A program made the position numbers and the translations under genes. A stretch of DNA of 64,000 nt from CAZRHR01 sp964578885 (lineage in GTDB: Bacteria; Bacteroidota; Bacteroidia; CAIKAF01). How positions within the stretch are numbered: the first letter of the stretch is position 1; each line of letters opens with the position of its first letter. Shown piece by piece: positions 35,563-45,133 of this stretch. The notes below the pieces were generated by a model, which saw nothing but the letters and a program-made list of their open reading frames with translations, did not search any database and was not told the origin of the DNA. Location: positions 1 through 64,000 of the forward strand of contig CAZOEO010000006.1 of assembly GCA_964578885.1 (NCBI GenBank), written 5' to 3'.

Positions 35563-35846
35563 GGTATGCACCCGCACCTCCCCGTAGACAATGTACGACC
35601 TCCAACAGACATTACCCGGCAATGAAACGGATATAATCGGTTAAAATCGGATTACCATTTTGAGGCACTTTTCACAAAATCCAAATGGAAAGTTACTTAG
35701 TGACGAAAATTTGAAACGTAATCAGGGCGTTTCACTGGTCGGTTTTCCCGGGGGCCACCACTCCTCCTCCCCAGGCGACAAGCTACACATTTTCCACCAC
35801 CTGAGTCGGCAATTAAACGGATATAAACGATTAAAATCGGCTACGA
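35563..35846 (+). repeat. Interspersed repeat, long form, copy 2
   Basis: Second copy of the 285-bp repeat, same orientation, about 490 bp downstream of the first. Differences are confined mainly to the first 70 bases; the rest appears identical by eye. It ends 19 bp before the stop codon of lptD. Such near-identity implies recent duplication or conversion between copies. Confidence 0.85.
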
Positions 35847-35864
35847 CCCATCAGAAAATCATCC

Positions 35865-38498
35865 TCAATTGTTGAACCAACCTCGCTGACGATTCAGCTT
35901 TAACGCCTGAAGCATTGGCGATTTCACATTTATCGTAAAACTATAGCTCTGCCGGAAACCAAAGGGAATCACGGAAAAACGCATCTCCCAACAATGCAAA
36001 TCCCGGTACACATCAAAGGACGATGTGGCCACTTGCTGGTTCGCCAGGTCATAATTAAAATTAAAGCCCACTTTCCATCTCGGCGTAATGTTCACATCCC
36101 CACTCAAACCAATCGTATGGGTGGTGGTGCCGCGATCAAATGGACGACTATACCTAATATTATAGTTGAAATTCAAACTATATGGCACATTGAAATCCAC
36201 AAAATATCGGTGGAAAAATGGATCTGCCAACATCCTTTTCTCCTCTTCGGAAAGATTGGCCGTCGACTGGGCATTGCGTTTGCTTTCTCCTTTAATCGCA
36301 TAGGTCATCGCAAAACCTACCGTGACCAAACGAAAAGGGGTTCCTTGCGTATGGGCTAAAAACCGATTCACTTTTACCGGAGCACCATTCACCAACACAA
36401 AATCATATGGATCAAAAGCCATATCCATGTTGATGCCCAATCCTTTAAAAAGTGTAGTTCGTCCTGAAAGCACCAAATTCGAGAGATTTAAACTATCTCG
36501 GGCCAAATCGTAATTCATATTCAGGCTAAACTGCTCAATCAAAGCAACCCGCTTGTCTTCCATCACGGTATCACGACGACCAGGCCCTCGCTTCGCTTCC
36601 AAACGGTTTTGCAGCGACAAATTAATGGTTCCACTTTGCCCGAAAGGCGTAGCGCCATACAAACCAATCTGGTTGGGACTATAGGTTTGCAAAACTCCGC
36701 CCGGACCCAAAAAACCGGTCACGTGGTCGCCCAGATTCGGACGATAAATAAAGGATAAATTGGGAGTGAGGGTATGTCGAATGCCTTTCAGCCTTCCTTT
36801 TTTAAATCGAAGCGTTGAAAAAATATTGGTCGAAGCGGACACGCTTATATCCAACTGCCGGGTAGTAAAAAATCCCCGCAATGTATCCTGCACAATCGTT
36901 TGTGTCAGCGGATCAAAGTTTTTTCGCAAATTCCGCAAATGCCAACGCTCATCATATCGAATGGACGGGGTGATGAAAATAAATTTTAATACCGTCAGGT
37001 TCGTGTTCAATGCTGCTTCGTGCCGAATTCCCGCATTGGCATTGGCCATTTCTCTGGCCGGATCGCGCACAAACAAAGAATCAATCGTATTAATCTGATT
37101 ACCAAGTAACATGCGATAAGTCAAACCGATGTTTTCGTACCATTTCGGCCGCCCGACCTGCACTTTTCTCCGTAAAGGATTGATCCGGCTTACATTAAAA
37201 ACCAACTCAGGCAAACTCATGGTGAGTGCACCTGTGTTGGTGTTCTGAAAATGACGCAGTCCACCTGAAAGATTTATGGGAGTTCCTCTAAATGTTTTGG
37301 TAAAATTGATGTTAGAGTTAAACTGATTCTGCACAATGGCACCCACAGAACCGGCATTTAATCTGTTAAAACCGCCGGTTTGCACATTTACATTCGCTTT
37401 AAAATTAAACGTGGGATGCGCTTTCGGACTTTGATTGTGCACCCAACGAAAACTAAAATCCCGGCTTTGTTGAAAATCGGAAGGCACTTGTGGATCTCCG
37501 GACTGAAACTGACTGAATTTCAAACCAATCTGCCCATCATGTTTATACTTCGTATTATACCGCATTTCCCCGCGTATCCCAAAACTTAAAGTGGTAAAAA
37601 TATCCCCATACAGGGTGAAATCCATGCGGTCCGAAATGTTGAAATAATATCCGAAATTTCGGAGAAAAAATCCAAAACGCTGTTGCTCACCGTATTCTGG
37701 TAAAATAATGCCGGAGCTACGGCGGGTCTGATTTGGGAAAAAGCCAAAGGGCAAAGCCAGGGGTGTAGGCACGCCATTGATCCGAAGTACGGCTGGGCCC
37801 GTAACCACCATTTCCCCGGGAACCACCTTCGCCTTATTCGTAGCAATATCAAAATGCGGATGTGTCGGATCGGAACACGTGGTAAAACGTGCATGTTTGA
37901 TGTACAAAATATCGTTGGCTTCCTTTTTCGCAAGACTACCATGCAGGAAAATTTGATCCTGACTGGTAAACGCATCCGTAATCCGACCTCTTTTCGAAGA
38001 AAAATTATAGTCGAGCGCAGTGGCATCGAAGGCCTCTTCTCCTTCTGCAAACTTGGGCTTTCCCACTACCGTTCCAACAGAATCTTGCAATCCTTCTGCA
38101 TGCAGTTGTTTTTGGTTTAAATCGACCTGAATAAACCCGGCTTCCAAATGAATTTTTTCAAAATCAATCGATGCAGAATCATAGAGATACATCACTTTGC
38201 CCACCACATCGAACACCACAGAATCGGAAGCCTTGTACTTTACTTCACTAGAAAATGGACTGGGTTTAGGAGGTTTTGAAAAAGAATCCGGAGGCGTTAA
38301 AAGTGGCGAAATTGGAGTGAAAACGCCCGTATCAGGTGTAGCCTGTGCGCGTGGTGAGACAGGAACAGAATCCGCAGAAACACCGGTTCTGGACGGGGCA
38401 ATGGAGGTTGCCTTCGACTTCTTCAGGGTACAGCTTTCCAGTCCCAAACATAGGATGGTTAATAAAATACCTAGGAAAGAAAGCCGTTTATATAACAC
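35865..38498 (-). CDS. lptD: LPS-assembly outer-membrane protein LptD
   Basis: Outer-membrane beta-barrel that inserts lipopolysaccharide into the outer leaflet with LptE. The 877-residue protein has an N-terminal signal (LSFLGILLTILCLGLESC, possibly lipidated at Cys), a Pro/Ser-rich linker, an OstA-like beta-jellyroll domain at about 85-260 (VMYLYDSASIDFEKIHLEAG, YNFSSKRGRITDAFTSQDQ) and a C-terminal barrel (from about 265, GIILPEYGEQQRFGFFLRNFGYYFN). It is divergent from the amidase gene. A perfect -7-like box TACCTTTG lies on the minus strand at 38539-38546. The lptD-amidase-MCE order is common in Bacteroidota. Confidence 0.88.
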   Translation of the reverse strand: MLYKRLSFLGILLTILCLGLESCTLKKSKATSIAPSRTGVSADSVPVSPRAQATPDTGVFTPISPLLTPPDSFSKPPKPSPFSSEVKYKASDSVVFDVVGKVMYLYDSASIDFEKIHLEAGFIQVDLNQKQLHAEGLQDSVGTVVGKPKFAEGEEAFDATALDYNFSSKRGRITDAFTSQDQIFLHGSLAKKEANDILYIKHARFTTCSDPTHPHFDIATNKAKVVPGEMVVTGPAVLRINGVPTPLALPFGFFPNQTRRSSGIILPEYGEQQRFGFFLRNFGYYFNISDRMDFTLYGDIFTTLSFGIRGEMRYNTKYKHDGQIGLKFSQFQSGDPQVPSDFQQSRDFSFRWVHNQSPKAHPTFNFKANVNVQTGGFNRLNAGSVGAIVQNQFNSNINFTKTFRGTPINLSGGLRHFQNTNTGALTMSLPELVFNVSRINPLRRKVQVGRPKWYENIGLTYRMLLGNQINTIDSLFVRDPAREMANANAGIRHEAALNTNLTVLKFIFITPSIRYDERWHLRNLRKNFDPLTQTIVQDTLRGFFTTRQLDISVSASTNIFSTLRFKKGRLKGIRHTLTPNLSFIYRPNLGDHVTGFLGPGGVLQTYSPNQIGLYGATPFGQSGTINLSLQNRLEAKRGPGRRDTVMEDKRVALIEQFSLNMNYDLARDSLNLSNLVLSGRTTLFKGLGINMDMAFDPYDFVLVNGAPVKVNRFLAHTQGTPFRLVTVGFAMTYAIKGESKRNAQSTANLSEEEKRMLADPFFHRYFVDFNVPYSLNFNYNIRYSRPFDRGTTTHTIGLSGDVNITPRWKVGFNFNYDLANQQVATSSFDVYRDLHCWEMRFSVIPFGFRQSYSFTINVKSPMLQALKLNRQRGWFNN

Positions 38499-38559
38499 CT
38501 GGTCTTAGTTTTGCAGGTAATATGCCCAAAAAGTTTCGCCAAAGGTAAATGAAAGCAAG

Positions 38560-39762
38560 ATGAGAAAAATAGGCATAGCCAGGATAAAGCAATGGGTTTT
38601 GATAGGTTTGGGATTATTTTTCATCTCAGGACTCTGGAGCCAAGGCCACCATAAGGTGCAAACCGTGGTGATTGACCCTGGACATGGGGGCAAAGACCCT
38701 GGCTGCCACGGCGCCTTCTCGAATGAAAAAGATATTTGCCTGGCCATCGGATTACGTTTAGGGAATCTGATTAAAGAGTATTTTCCCGAAGTAAAGGTTG
38801 TATACACCCGCAAAACTGATGTGTTTGTAGAACTCCACCGACGCGCGGCCATTGCCAACCAGGCCAAAGCTGATTTATTCATTTGTATTCACGTTAATGC
38901 GGCTAGTCCAGCTGCTTTTGGCGCAGAAACCTATGTGCTGGGACTTCACAGAACCAAGGACAACCTGAGTGTAGCCAAACGAGAAAACGCGGCCGTTAGT
39001 CTGGAAGACGATTATAAAAAACATTACGAAGGCTTCGACCCCAACTCCGAAGAGGCGAACATTTTGATTGCCATGATGCAAAGCGCCTATTTAATTCAAT
39101 CTCTCGAGTTTGCAGGCCGGGTACAACAGCGTTTCGTTTCGCACGCCGGGCGCCACGATCGCGGGGTAAGACAAGCCGGATTTCTGGTGCTGGTACGTGC
39201 TACCATGCCAGCCGTTTTAATCGAAACAGGATTCGCAACCCATCCCACAGAAGAAAAATTTTTAGCCTCCGAAGAAGGGCAAACCAAAATGGCAGAGTCC
39301 ATTTTTATGGCTTTTGCCGATTATAAAAAAACCACAGAAGGCAAAGCATTTCAAGGTACAGCTCGCCTTTTTCCGGCGCTTGGCCCTGCCTACGCTCGCC
39401 AAACAGGAGAAACAATCCCTCCGCCTCAAAAAGATACCAGCCATACCACTCCCATCCATGAAACATCTACGCCTGTTGAACATGCGCAGGAAGTTTATTT
39501 TACCATCCAATGCCTCAGCGTGAAAAGTCCGCTTCCTGAAAATGATCCCCAAATCAGACCCATTCCAGAACGTCATATGATGGCCGGAAATGATGGGTAT
39601 TACCGCTATTTTTCAGGAAAAATCAGCTCCTACGAAGAAGCACAAAAACAACTTCAACACCTTAAATCCAACGGATTTCCGACCGCTTTCCTAGTTGCTT
39701 TTCGGGGTAAAGAGAAAATCTCCGTTCAAGAAGCTAAATCAATTCTTCATAAAAAGGATTAA
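38560..39762 (+). CDS. N-acetylmuramoyl-L-alanine amidase
   Basis: Periplasmic zinc amidase that cuts the sugar-peptide bond of peptidoglycan (Amidase_3/AmiC type). The 400-residue protein has a signal anchor or peptide (WVLIGLGLFFISGLWSQG), and zinc ligands in DPGHGGKDPG (His), SNEKDI (Glu) and IHVNAA (His), with catalytic Glu in VLIETGFATHPTEE. A C-terminal extension (about 270-400) ends with an SPOR-like segment (YYRYFSGKISSYEEAQKQL, FPTAFLVAFRG) that may direct it to division sites. It is followed 39 bp later by the MCE-domain gene. Confidence 0.92.
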   Translation: MRKIGIARIKQWVLIGLGLFFISGLWSQGHHKVQTVVIDPGHGGKDPGCHGAFSNEKDICLAIGLRLGNLIKEYFPEVKVVYTRKTDVFVELHRRAAIANQAKADLFICIHVNAASPAAFGAETYVLGLHRTKDNLSVAKRENAAVSLEDDYKKHYEGFDPNSEEANILIAMMQSAYLIQSLEFAGRVQQRFVSHAGRHDRGVRQAGFLVLVRATMPAVLIETGFATHPTEEKFLASEEGQTKMAESIFMAFADYKKTTEGKAFQGTARLFPALGPAYARQTGETIPPPQKDTSHTTPIHETSTPVEHAQEVYFTIQCLSVKSPLPENDPQIRPIPERHMMAGNDGYYRYFSGKISSYEEAQKQLQHLKSNGFPTAFLVAFRGKEKISVQEAKSILHKKD

Positions 39763-39801
39763 GTTTGTATCACGGCTGCAAGCCATAAAAGGATCAATTG
39801 C

Positions 39802-40728
39802 GTGAAATTTACCCTGACAAGAGAAACAAAAATCGGCTTAATGGTTTTTATCACCCTGGCCTGTGGTATTTGGGGTTTTAACTATCTTAAAGGCATTGAT
39901 CTTTTTGTAGACAACCGATATTATTATACCGTGTTCGACCATGCCGAAGGCCTTGAAGTCTCAGCGCCGGTTCAGATAAATGGATTCAAAATTGGCAGCG
40001 TCGCCAGCATCGAATTAATGGAAGAAACGGGACAGATTTTGGTGCAGTTTCGCATTTCTGAAAGTAAAGTCCGGATAACAGAGGGTACGCAGGTGGTTCT
40101 GGCCTCTCCGGGTCTTTTGTCGGGAAAAATTCTTGATTTGAAACTAGGCCCTAAAGGCACTGAAATCCCAGAAGACGACACATTAACCTCTTCTGTGGAA
40201 TCCGATTTAATGGCCGACATGAAAGGACTTATTGTTCCACTTAAAGACAAAGCAGAACACCTGATCGAAGCCATCGACTCCGTAGTTACGCCACTTCAAC
40301 AAGTAATCAACAGAGAAACGGCAGCCGATTTAAGAAACAGCATGGCACAACTCCCGGCCATTATGCGAAATGTGGAACGTATCACAGCCAATGCGCAGTC
40401 TTTCACTGGATTAATGAAAAGAAAAGAGGAAGACATCGACGCGTTAATCACGAATCTACGTGGTTTGTCCGATACATTGGCCGCCCTTCCTTTAAATGAT
40501 GCCATCTCCAACGTGAACCAAACTTTGGAAAAAGTATCTGAATTGCTGGAGGAAATACAACATGGCGAAGGTACAGCCGCCGCCCTGATACAAAACCCCA
40601 AACTTTATCAAAGTCTAGATTCGGCCAGTGCCAACTTGCAGCATTTGCTTTTCGATTTGAAATCGAATCCGGAGAGATACCTTCACTTCTCCCTGATTCA
40701 AATTCATAAGAAAAAAGCCAAAGAGTAA
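39802..40728 (+). CDS. MCE-domain (MlaD-like) lipid-transport protein
   Basis: Inner-membrane-anchored lipid-transfer protein of 308 residues, with GTG start at 39802. It has one N-terminal membrane helix (IGLMVFITLACGIWGF), an MCE domain at about 35-115 (YYYTVFDHAEGLEVSAPVQI, GFKIGSVASIELME, VVLASPGLLSGKILDL) and a long helical C-terminal part. MlaD proteins form rings that move phospholipids across the periplasm. In Bacteroidota, one copy commonly follows the amidase gene, as here. MlaE/F partners are not in the window. Confidence 0.88.
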   Translation: MKFTLTRETKIGLMVFITLACGIWGFNYLKGIDLFVDNRYYYTVFDHAEGLEVSAPVQINGFKIGSVASIELMEETGQILVQFRISESKVRITEGTQVVLASPGLLSGKILDLKLGPKGTEIPEDDTLTSSVESDLMADMKGLIVPLKDKAEHLIEAIDSVVTPLQQVINRETAADLRNSMAQLPAIMRNVERITANAQSFTGLMKRKEEDIDALITNLRGLSDTLAALPLNDAISNVNQTLEKVSELLEEIQHGEGTAAALIQNPKLYQSLDSASANLQHLLFDLKSNPERYLHFSLIQIHKKKAKE

Positions 40729-40793
40729 ACCGTTGGATTTCTGCCCGAACATTCAGGCTGGTTTTGTAGTTTTATATCCGGAAAGAATACGCT

Positions 40794-42086
40794 ATGATTG
40801 CACAAATTTTATTCACCCTGGCCTTGGGCGTGGCAGTGTATTTTTTTGCACGCCAAATCCAAAAAGTGCGCAGAAACATTTTTCTCGGACGACCTCAAAC
40901 CATTCAGGATCAACCGGAAAAAAGATGGAAAACCATGGCGCGCGTAGCCATGGGGCAATCAAAAATGGGCACCCGTCCGGTGGCCGCTTTTTTCCATTTC
41001 TTAATTTACGCCGGCTTCATCATCATCAATGCCGAAGTGCTCGAAATTATTTTGGACGGTATTTTGGGAACCCATCGTCTCTTTCAACCTGTTTTAGGAA
41101 GTTTATATCCTCTTCTTATAGGCGCATTCGAGATTTTAGCGGTACTGGTTATTCTGGCCTGTGGTGTGTTTTTAGCCCGTCGGTTTGTGACCAAAACCCC
41201 ACGTCTTCAATCCCGCGAACTGGCTGGTTTTCCAACCAAAGACGCCACCAATATTTTAATTATCGAATGGATATTGATGTCCGCCCTGTTATTGATGAAC
41301 GCCAGCGATCGGCAAGGTGGCCCGTTTCTTGTCAGCCAATTTTTTAGTCCACTTTTCTCCGGATTATCAGACCCCTCCGCCCACGCGGTAGAACGTGTAT
41401 TTTGGTGGGTCCACATCCTTGGGATATTCGCGTTCCTCAATTATTTACCCAAATCTAAACACTTCCACATCATTCTGGCTTTCCCCAATACATGGTATTC
41501 CAAGTTGGCGGTACATGGAAAAATGAATCATTCAGAAGCCGTAACCCGCGAAGTACGCCTGATGCTGGATCCATCTGCAGCAGCAGAACCCGCTGAAAAT
41601 ACCGATATGCCACCTAAGTTTGGTGCAAAAGACGTACAAGATTTAAGCTGGAAACAATTACTGGATGCATATTCTTGCACAGAATGCGGACGTTGCACTT
41701 CTGTTTGTCCTGCGAATCAAACCGGTAAACTCCTGTCTCCCAGAAAAATCATGATGGATACCCGAGACCGGTTAGAGGAGGTTGGCAAAAATATCGATAC
41801 CCACGGAAAAGAGCATCAGGACGGAAAAAGTCTATTGGGAGATTATATTACTCCTGAAGAACTTTGGGCTTGCACCACCTGCAATGCTTGTGCGGAAATT
41901 TGTCCCATCAATATTGATCCCGTTAGTATCATCACAGATTTACGCCGGGAATTGGTCATGGAACAATCAGCAGCGCCAGCTTCTTTGAACAGTATGTTTA
42001 CCAACATCGAAAACAATGGTGCCCCATGGCAGTTTTCCGCCATGGATCGAGGCAACTGGGCACAGGAAATCTCCAATCCTTCTTAA
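40794..42086 (+). CDS. Membrane-bound 4Fe-4S ferredoxin-type oxidoreductase subunit
   Basis: A 430-residue protein with an N-terminal NarI-like membrane domain (about five helices to residue 225) and a cytoplasmic domain with two 4Fe-4S clusters: CTECGRCTSVCPANQTGK and CTTCNACAEICPINIDP. This fuses the roles of HdrC/DsrM-like subunits. The next gene is the matching CCG-domain subunit; its start directly follows this stop (TAATGATG). The pair probably passes electrons between a membrane quinone pool and a cytoplasmic partner; the partner is unknown. Confidence 0.88.
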   Translation: MIAQILFTLALGVAVYFFARQIQKVRRNIFLGRPQTIQDQPEKRWKTMARVAMGQSKMGTRPVAAFFHFLIYAGFIIINAEVLEIILDGILGTHRLFQPVLGSLYPLLIGAFEILAVLVILACGVFLARRFVTKTPRLQSRELAGFPTKDATNILIIEWILMSALLLMNASDRQGGPFLVSQFFSPLFSGLSDPSAHAVERVFWWVHILGIFAFLNYLPKSKHFHIILAFPNTWYSKLAVHGKMNHSEAVTREVRLMLDPSAAAEPAENTDMPPKFGAKDVQDLSWKQLLDAYSCTECGRCTSVCPANQTGKLLSPRKIMMDTRDRLEEVGKNIDTHGKEHQDGKSLLGDYITPEELWACTTCNACAEICPINIDPVSIITDLRRELVMEQSAAPASLNSMFTNIENNGAPWQFSAMDRGNWAQEISNPS

Positions 42087-42088
42087 TG

Positions 42089-42880
42089 ATGGAACAAACC
42101 ATGAAAATATACACAGCCGCCGAAATGGCTGCGGAAGGCAAAGTACCAGACTATTTGTTTTGGGTCGGTTGTGCCGGAAGTTTCGATGACCGGGCGAAAA
42201 AAGTGACCAAAGCGTTTGCGAAAATTTTACACCATACGGGCGTTTCATTCGCCATCTTGGGTAGTGAAGAAAGCTGTACAGGCGATCCGGCCAAAAGAGC
42301 AGGAAATGAATTCTTATACCAAATGATGGCCTTTCAAAATATTCAGGTATTAAATGGTTACGGCATTACGCGGATTGTGACGGCTTGTCCGCACTGCTTC
42401 AACACCCTGAAAAATGAATACCCGGAGCTGGGCGGCCAGTATGAAGTGCTGCACCATACCCAACTCCTGCAAGAACTTATCGACCAGAACAAACTTCAAG
42501 TATCGGGCGGTGCCTTTAAAGGCAAAAAAATCACTTTTCACGATCCTTGTTATCTGGGACGTGGAAATGGCGTGTACGAAGCGCCCCGACAATTAATTGA
42601 AAAGCTCGATGCCGCACTCTTCGAAATGAAACGCAGCAAAGCCAATGGATTATGTTGCGGAGCGGGTGGAGCGCAAATGTTTAAAGAAGCGGAACCCGGC
42701 AATAAGGAAATCAATATAGAACGAAGTGAAGAAGCCCTGGCCATGCAGCCAGACATCGTAGCCGTTGGATGTCCTTTTTGCAATACCATGATGACGGATG
42801 GTGTAAAACATTTTGAAAAGCAAAACGAAGTTCAGGTATTAGATATAGCTGAGCTCATTGCACAAGCCCAGGATTTATGA
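42089..42880 (+). CDS. CCG-domain Fe-S protein (HdrB-like)
   Basis: Cysteine-rich (CCG) oxidoreductase subunit of about 263 residues, starting at ATG 42089 just past the upstream stop; earlier starts lie inside the preceding gene. It has the two expected half-motifs: TACPHCFNTL with HDPCYLGRGN, and GLCCGAGGAQMF with VGCPFCNTMM. Such domains bind unusual Fe-S clusters, as in heterodisulfide reductase HdrB and glycolate oxidase GlcF. It works with the membrane 4Fe-4S protein upstream. It overlaps the next gene by 4 bp. Confidence 0.88.
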   Translation: MEQTMKIYTAAEMAAEGKVPDYLFWVGCAGSFDDRAKKVTKAFAKILHHTGVSFAILGSEESCTGDPAKRAGNEFLYQMMAFQNIQVLNGYGITRIVTACPHCFNTLKNEYPELGGQYEVLHHTQLLQELIDQNKLQVSGGAFKGKKITFHDPCYLGRGNGVYEAPRQLIEKLDAALFEMKRSKANGLCCGAGGAQMFKEAEPGNKEINIERSEEALAMQPDIVAVGCPFCNTMMTDGVKHFEKQNEVQVLDIAELIAQAQDL

Positions 42881-43371
42881 AACAGGTCAACTTTCTTCCG
42901 GCGCTCCCGGGTCATAGCCGTATTTGGTTATATCTGGCAGAAAAACCACTGAACAGTGAGGAACAAGACTTTGTCAAAAAACAAATGCAGTCTTTCACAC
43001 AAGCCTGGCAAGCCCATGGAGCACCACTTTCAGCGGCGTTCGACATATGGCAGGAACAACTTCTCATAATAGGTGTCGACGAAACCACACAAGCCGCCAC
43101 TGGATGTTCTATTGATGCGAGTTACCGCATCATCAAACAAATAGAACAAACACTTGGCCTTTCTCTTTCCAATCGCCTGTTGCTACCCATTTGGGCCAAT
43201 GAAACACTATCTGTTTACAAGCCACAAGCGGCAAACGATTTGGTGAATGAGCATACCAATGTGTTGGATTTGACCCATACCAAGCTCAGCGATTTTCGGG
43301 AAAAAGGCATTAGACCCATTTCTGAAACATGGATGAGGCGGTACCTACCCCAAACCCATGCAAGTTCATAA
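42877..43371 (+). CDS. Conserved Bacteroidota protein (often misnamed ABC transporter ATPase)
   Basis: A 164-residue cytoplasmic protein with no Walker motif. Its block ATGCSIDASYR and the pattern SRIWLYLAEKPLNSEE match a small conserved Bacteroidota family carried in databases as ABC transporter ATPase, a name not supported by its sequence. It overlaps the Fe-S subunit gene by 4 bp and is usually found after it. The function is unknown. Confidence 0.75.
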   Translation: MKQVNFLPALPGHSRIWLYLAEKPLNSEEQDFVKKQMQSFTQAWQAHGAPLSAAFDIWQEQLLIIGVDETTQAATGCSIDASYRIIKQIEQTLGLSLSNRLLLPIWANETLSVYKPQAANDLVNEHTNVLDLTHTKLSDFREKGIRPISETWMRRYLPQTHASS

Positions 43372-43390
43372 AATTAATCATGAAATTGTT

Positions 43391-43420
43391 TTGTAATTTG
43401 GCCCAAACCATTTATTTTTG
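43391..43420 (+). promoter_or_regulatory. Promoter of the L31 gene
   Basis: TTG at 43391-43393 and TATTTTTG, an exact TAnnTTTG -7 box, at 43413-43420, with 19 bases between. The start codon is 37 bp downstream. Confidence 0.75.
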
Positions 43421-43457
43421 CACCCTCTAAGATAGATTACACGCATTTACCTATATC

Positions 43458-43721
43458 ATGAAAGAAGGCATTCACCCCAAAGAGTATCGCTTGGTCGTAT
43501 TTAAGGATGTATCCAACGATTTTTCATTCTTAACCCGCTCTTGTGTGCAGACCCGTGAGTCCATCACTTGGGAAGACGGTAATGAATATCCACTGTTCAA
43601 AGTGGAGATTTCGAATACTTCTCACCCCTACTTCACTGGTAAGATGAAACTTATCGACACAGCAGGACGTGTAGACAAGTTCATGAACCGTTACAAAAAA
43701 CATGTAAAAACGCAAGAATAA
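43458..43721 (+). CDS. rpmE2: 50S ribosomal protein L31, type B
   Basis: Ribosomal protein of 87 residues. It opens with MKEGIHPKEYRLVVFKD and contains the SHPYFTGKMKLIDTAGRVDKF block typical of L31. The zinc Cys pairs of type A are absent (only one Cys remains), so this is the zinc-independent type B. It has its own promoter and terminator. Confidence 0.95.
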   Translation: MKEGIHPKEYRLVVFKDVSNDFSFLTRSCVQTRESITWEDGNEYPLFKVEISNTSHPYFTGKMKLIDTAGRVDKFMNRYKKHVKTQE

Positions 43722-43744
43722 TCCTCTTCGTTTTAAAAGATAAA

Positions 43745-43770
43745 GGCCACCATTTAGGTGGCTTTTTTTT
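43745..43770 (+). terminator. Terminator after the L31 gene
   Basis: Stem GCCACC / GGTGGC with a five-base loop, followed by a T-run of eight or more. Confidence 0.88.
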
Positions 43771-43806
43771 TACCTATTTTCACAGACAAATCAAGATATT
43801 CCGCCT

Positions 43807-45000
43807 ATGCAGCTCTTGTTATTCGACGACCCTGAACTCCGAATGCATCTTGCCCCATTAAGTCTGACCCGCCCTACAGGCGCATTTCGTACAGGATTAC
43901 TTACCCACTCGGAAAAATGGAAAGCCGCATTGGGCCTATCTCATGAGCCAGGATTCAAAACCAGCCCTGAACTAACCCCACTATTTCCATTTCCACAGGC
44001 AGACAACTATTTATGTATTGCAGGGCATCTTTTACCTAGTGAAGCATTTATAGCGGAAATAGAGAAATTGACTGATTTTGGATATCTAACACATCAAAAT
44101 AAAGTCGTAGCTGCCTACTTACCTGCTTCGGCTATGGCCAATTTCCCGGAATATCCACCAAGCCATTTCCCCAAATACGAGGTCGCACAGAAGCCCCAGG
44201 GGATTTTCAGGTGTTGGGATATTTTTGCCGCCTTAGATAAGGCATTGCCCCAAGATTTCCAAGTTTTAACCGCCGGCCATGTTTCAGCGGCTTTGCCCGA
44301 CCATTGCCAACTCATTGGCCCGGCAGACCTCTTATTTATTGAGCCAGGTGCCAACGTATTTGGCGCCACATTCAACACACTGCAGGGTCCAATTTATATT
44401 GGAAAATATGCAGAAGTGATGGAAGGAAGCATGATTCGCGGACCATTTGGCCTGGCCGAACATGGCGTGCTAAAAATGGGAACCAAAGTCTATGGTCCCA
44501 CCGCCATCGGCCCGCATTCTAAAATGGGAGGCGAACTCAATAATGTACAGGTTTTCGGCTTCTCCAATAAAGCCCATGACGGTTTCCTGGGAAATGCCGT
44601 TTTGGGAGAATGGTGCAATTTGGGAGCAGACACGAATAACTCCAATTTAAAAAACAACTACGCAGAAGTAAAAATGTGGAACTATGCTTTAAATACGTTT
44701 GAAAGCACAGGGAAACAATTTGCCGGACTTGTCATGGGCGATCATTCAAAGGCCGGCATCAACACCATGTTCAATACAGGAACAGTCGTCGGCGTAAGTT
44801 GTAATATTTTCGGCGCAGGATTCCCAAGAAACTTTATCCCAGATTTCACCTGGGGCGGTCCGCAAGGCATGACGACCTATGAATTGACAACAGCCATGGT
44901 AACCATGGAAAAGGTATTGGCGCGAAGAAATATGGAAGTCACAGAGCCCATTCGGACTTTATTTGCTCATTTGGCAGAACAAGCCAAGACCAAGAAATAA
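43807..45000 (+). CDS. GlmU-like sugar nucleotidyltransferase family protein
   Basis: A 397-residue protein of the Bacteroidota GlmU family. The N-terminal third resembles a degenerate nucleotidyltransferase (LLFDDPELRMHLAPLSLTRP, TGLLTHSEKW). From about residue 180 there is a left-handed beta-helix with hexapeptide repeats (GANVFGATF, GPIYIGKYAEV, GTKVYGPTAIGPHSKMGG, GVSCNIFGAGFP). The pyrophosphorylase signature of true GlmU is missing, so substrate and reaction are uncertain; an acyltransferase or nucleotidyltransferase acting in envelope sugar metabolism is likely. Confidence 0.82.
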   Translation: MQLLLFDDPELRMHLAPLSLTRPTGAFRTGLLTHSEKWKAALGLSHEPGFKTSPELTPLFPFPQADNYLCIAGHLLPSEAFIAEIEKLTDFGYLTHQNKVVAAYLPASAMANFPEYPPSHFPKYEVAQKPQGIFRCWDIFAALDKALPQDFQVLTAGHVSAALPDHCQLIGPADLLFIEPGANVFGATFNTLQGPIYIGKYAEVMEGSMIRGPFGLAEHGVLKMGTKVYGPTAIGPHSKMGGELNNVQVFGFSNKAHDGFLGNAVLGEWCNLGADTNNSNLKNNYAEVKMWNYALNTFESTGKQFAGLVMGDHSKAGINTMFNTGTVVGVSCNIFGAGFPRNFIPDFTWGGPQGMTTYELTTAMVTMEKVLARRNMEVTEPIRTLFAHLAEQAKTKK

Positions 45001-45133
45001 AAGATTTCTTGCCACCACTGAAGGGGAAAATCTGCTGCAAAAAATACAACCTGCTTTCAACAAATCTACCTGAAGGCAGGTTTACATATAAAAAATAGTC
45101 CGTTTCATGATTCGAAAGGAGTTAGCATCCATG

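Noticed and set aside
35071..35846. CRISPR array
   Set aside because: The units are long (about 285 and 90 bp), few, irregularly spaced and lack unique 30-40 bp spacers; no cas gene is nearby.
35169..35875. Two paralogous small genes beginning MRHFSQNPNGK
   Set aside because: Both frames are copied as part of the repeat and end differently where the repeat stops; no ribosome-binding context or domain supports translation.
42877..43371. ABC transporter ATPase, the usual database name for this family
   Set aside because: The protein has no Walker A, signature or Walker B motif, so the name is not supported.
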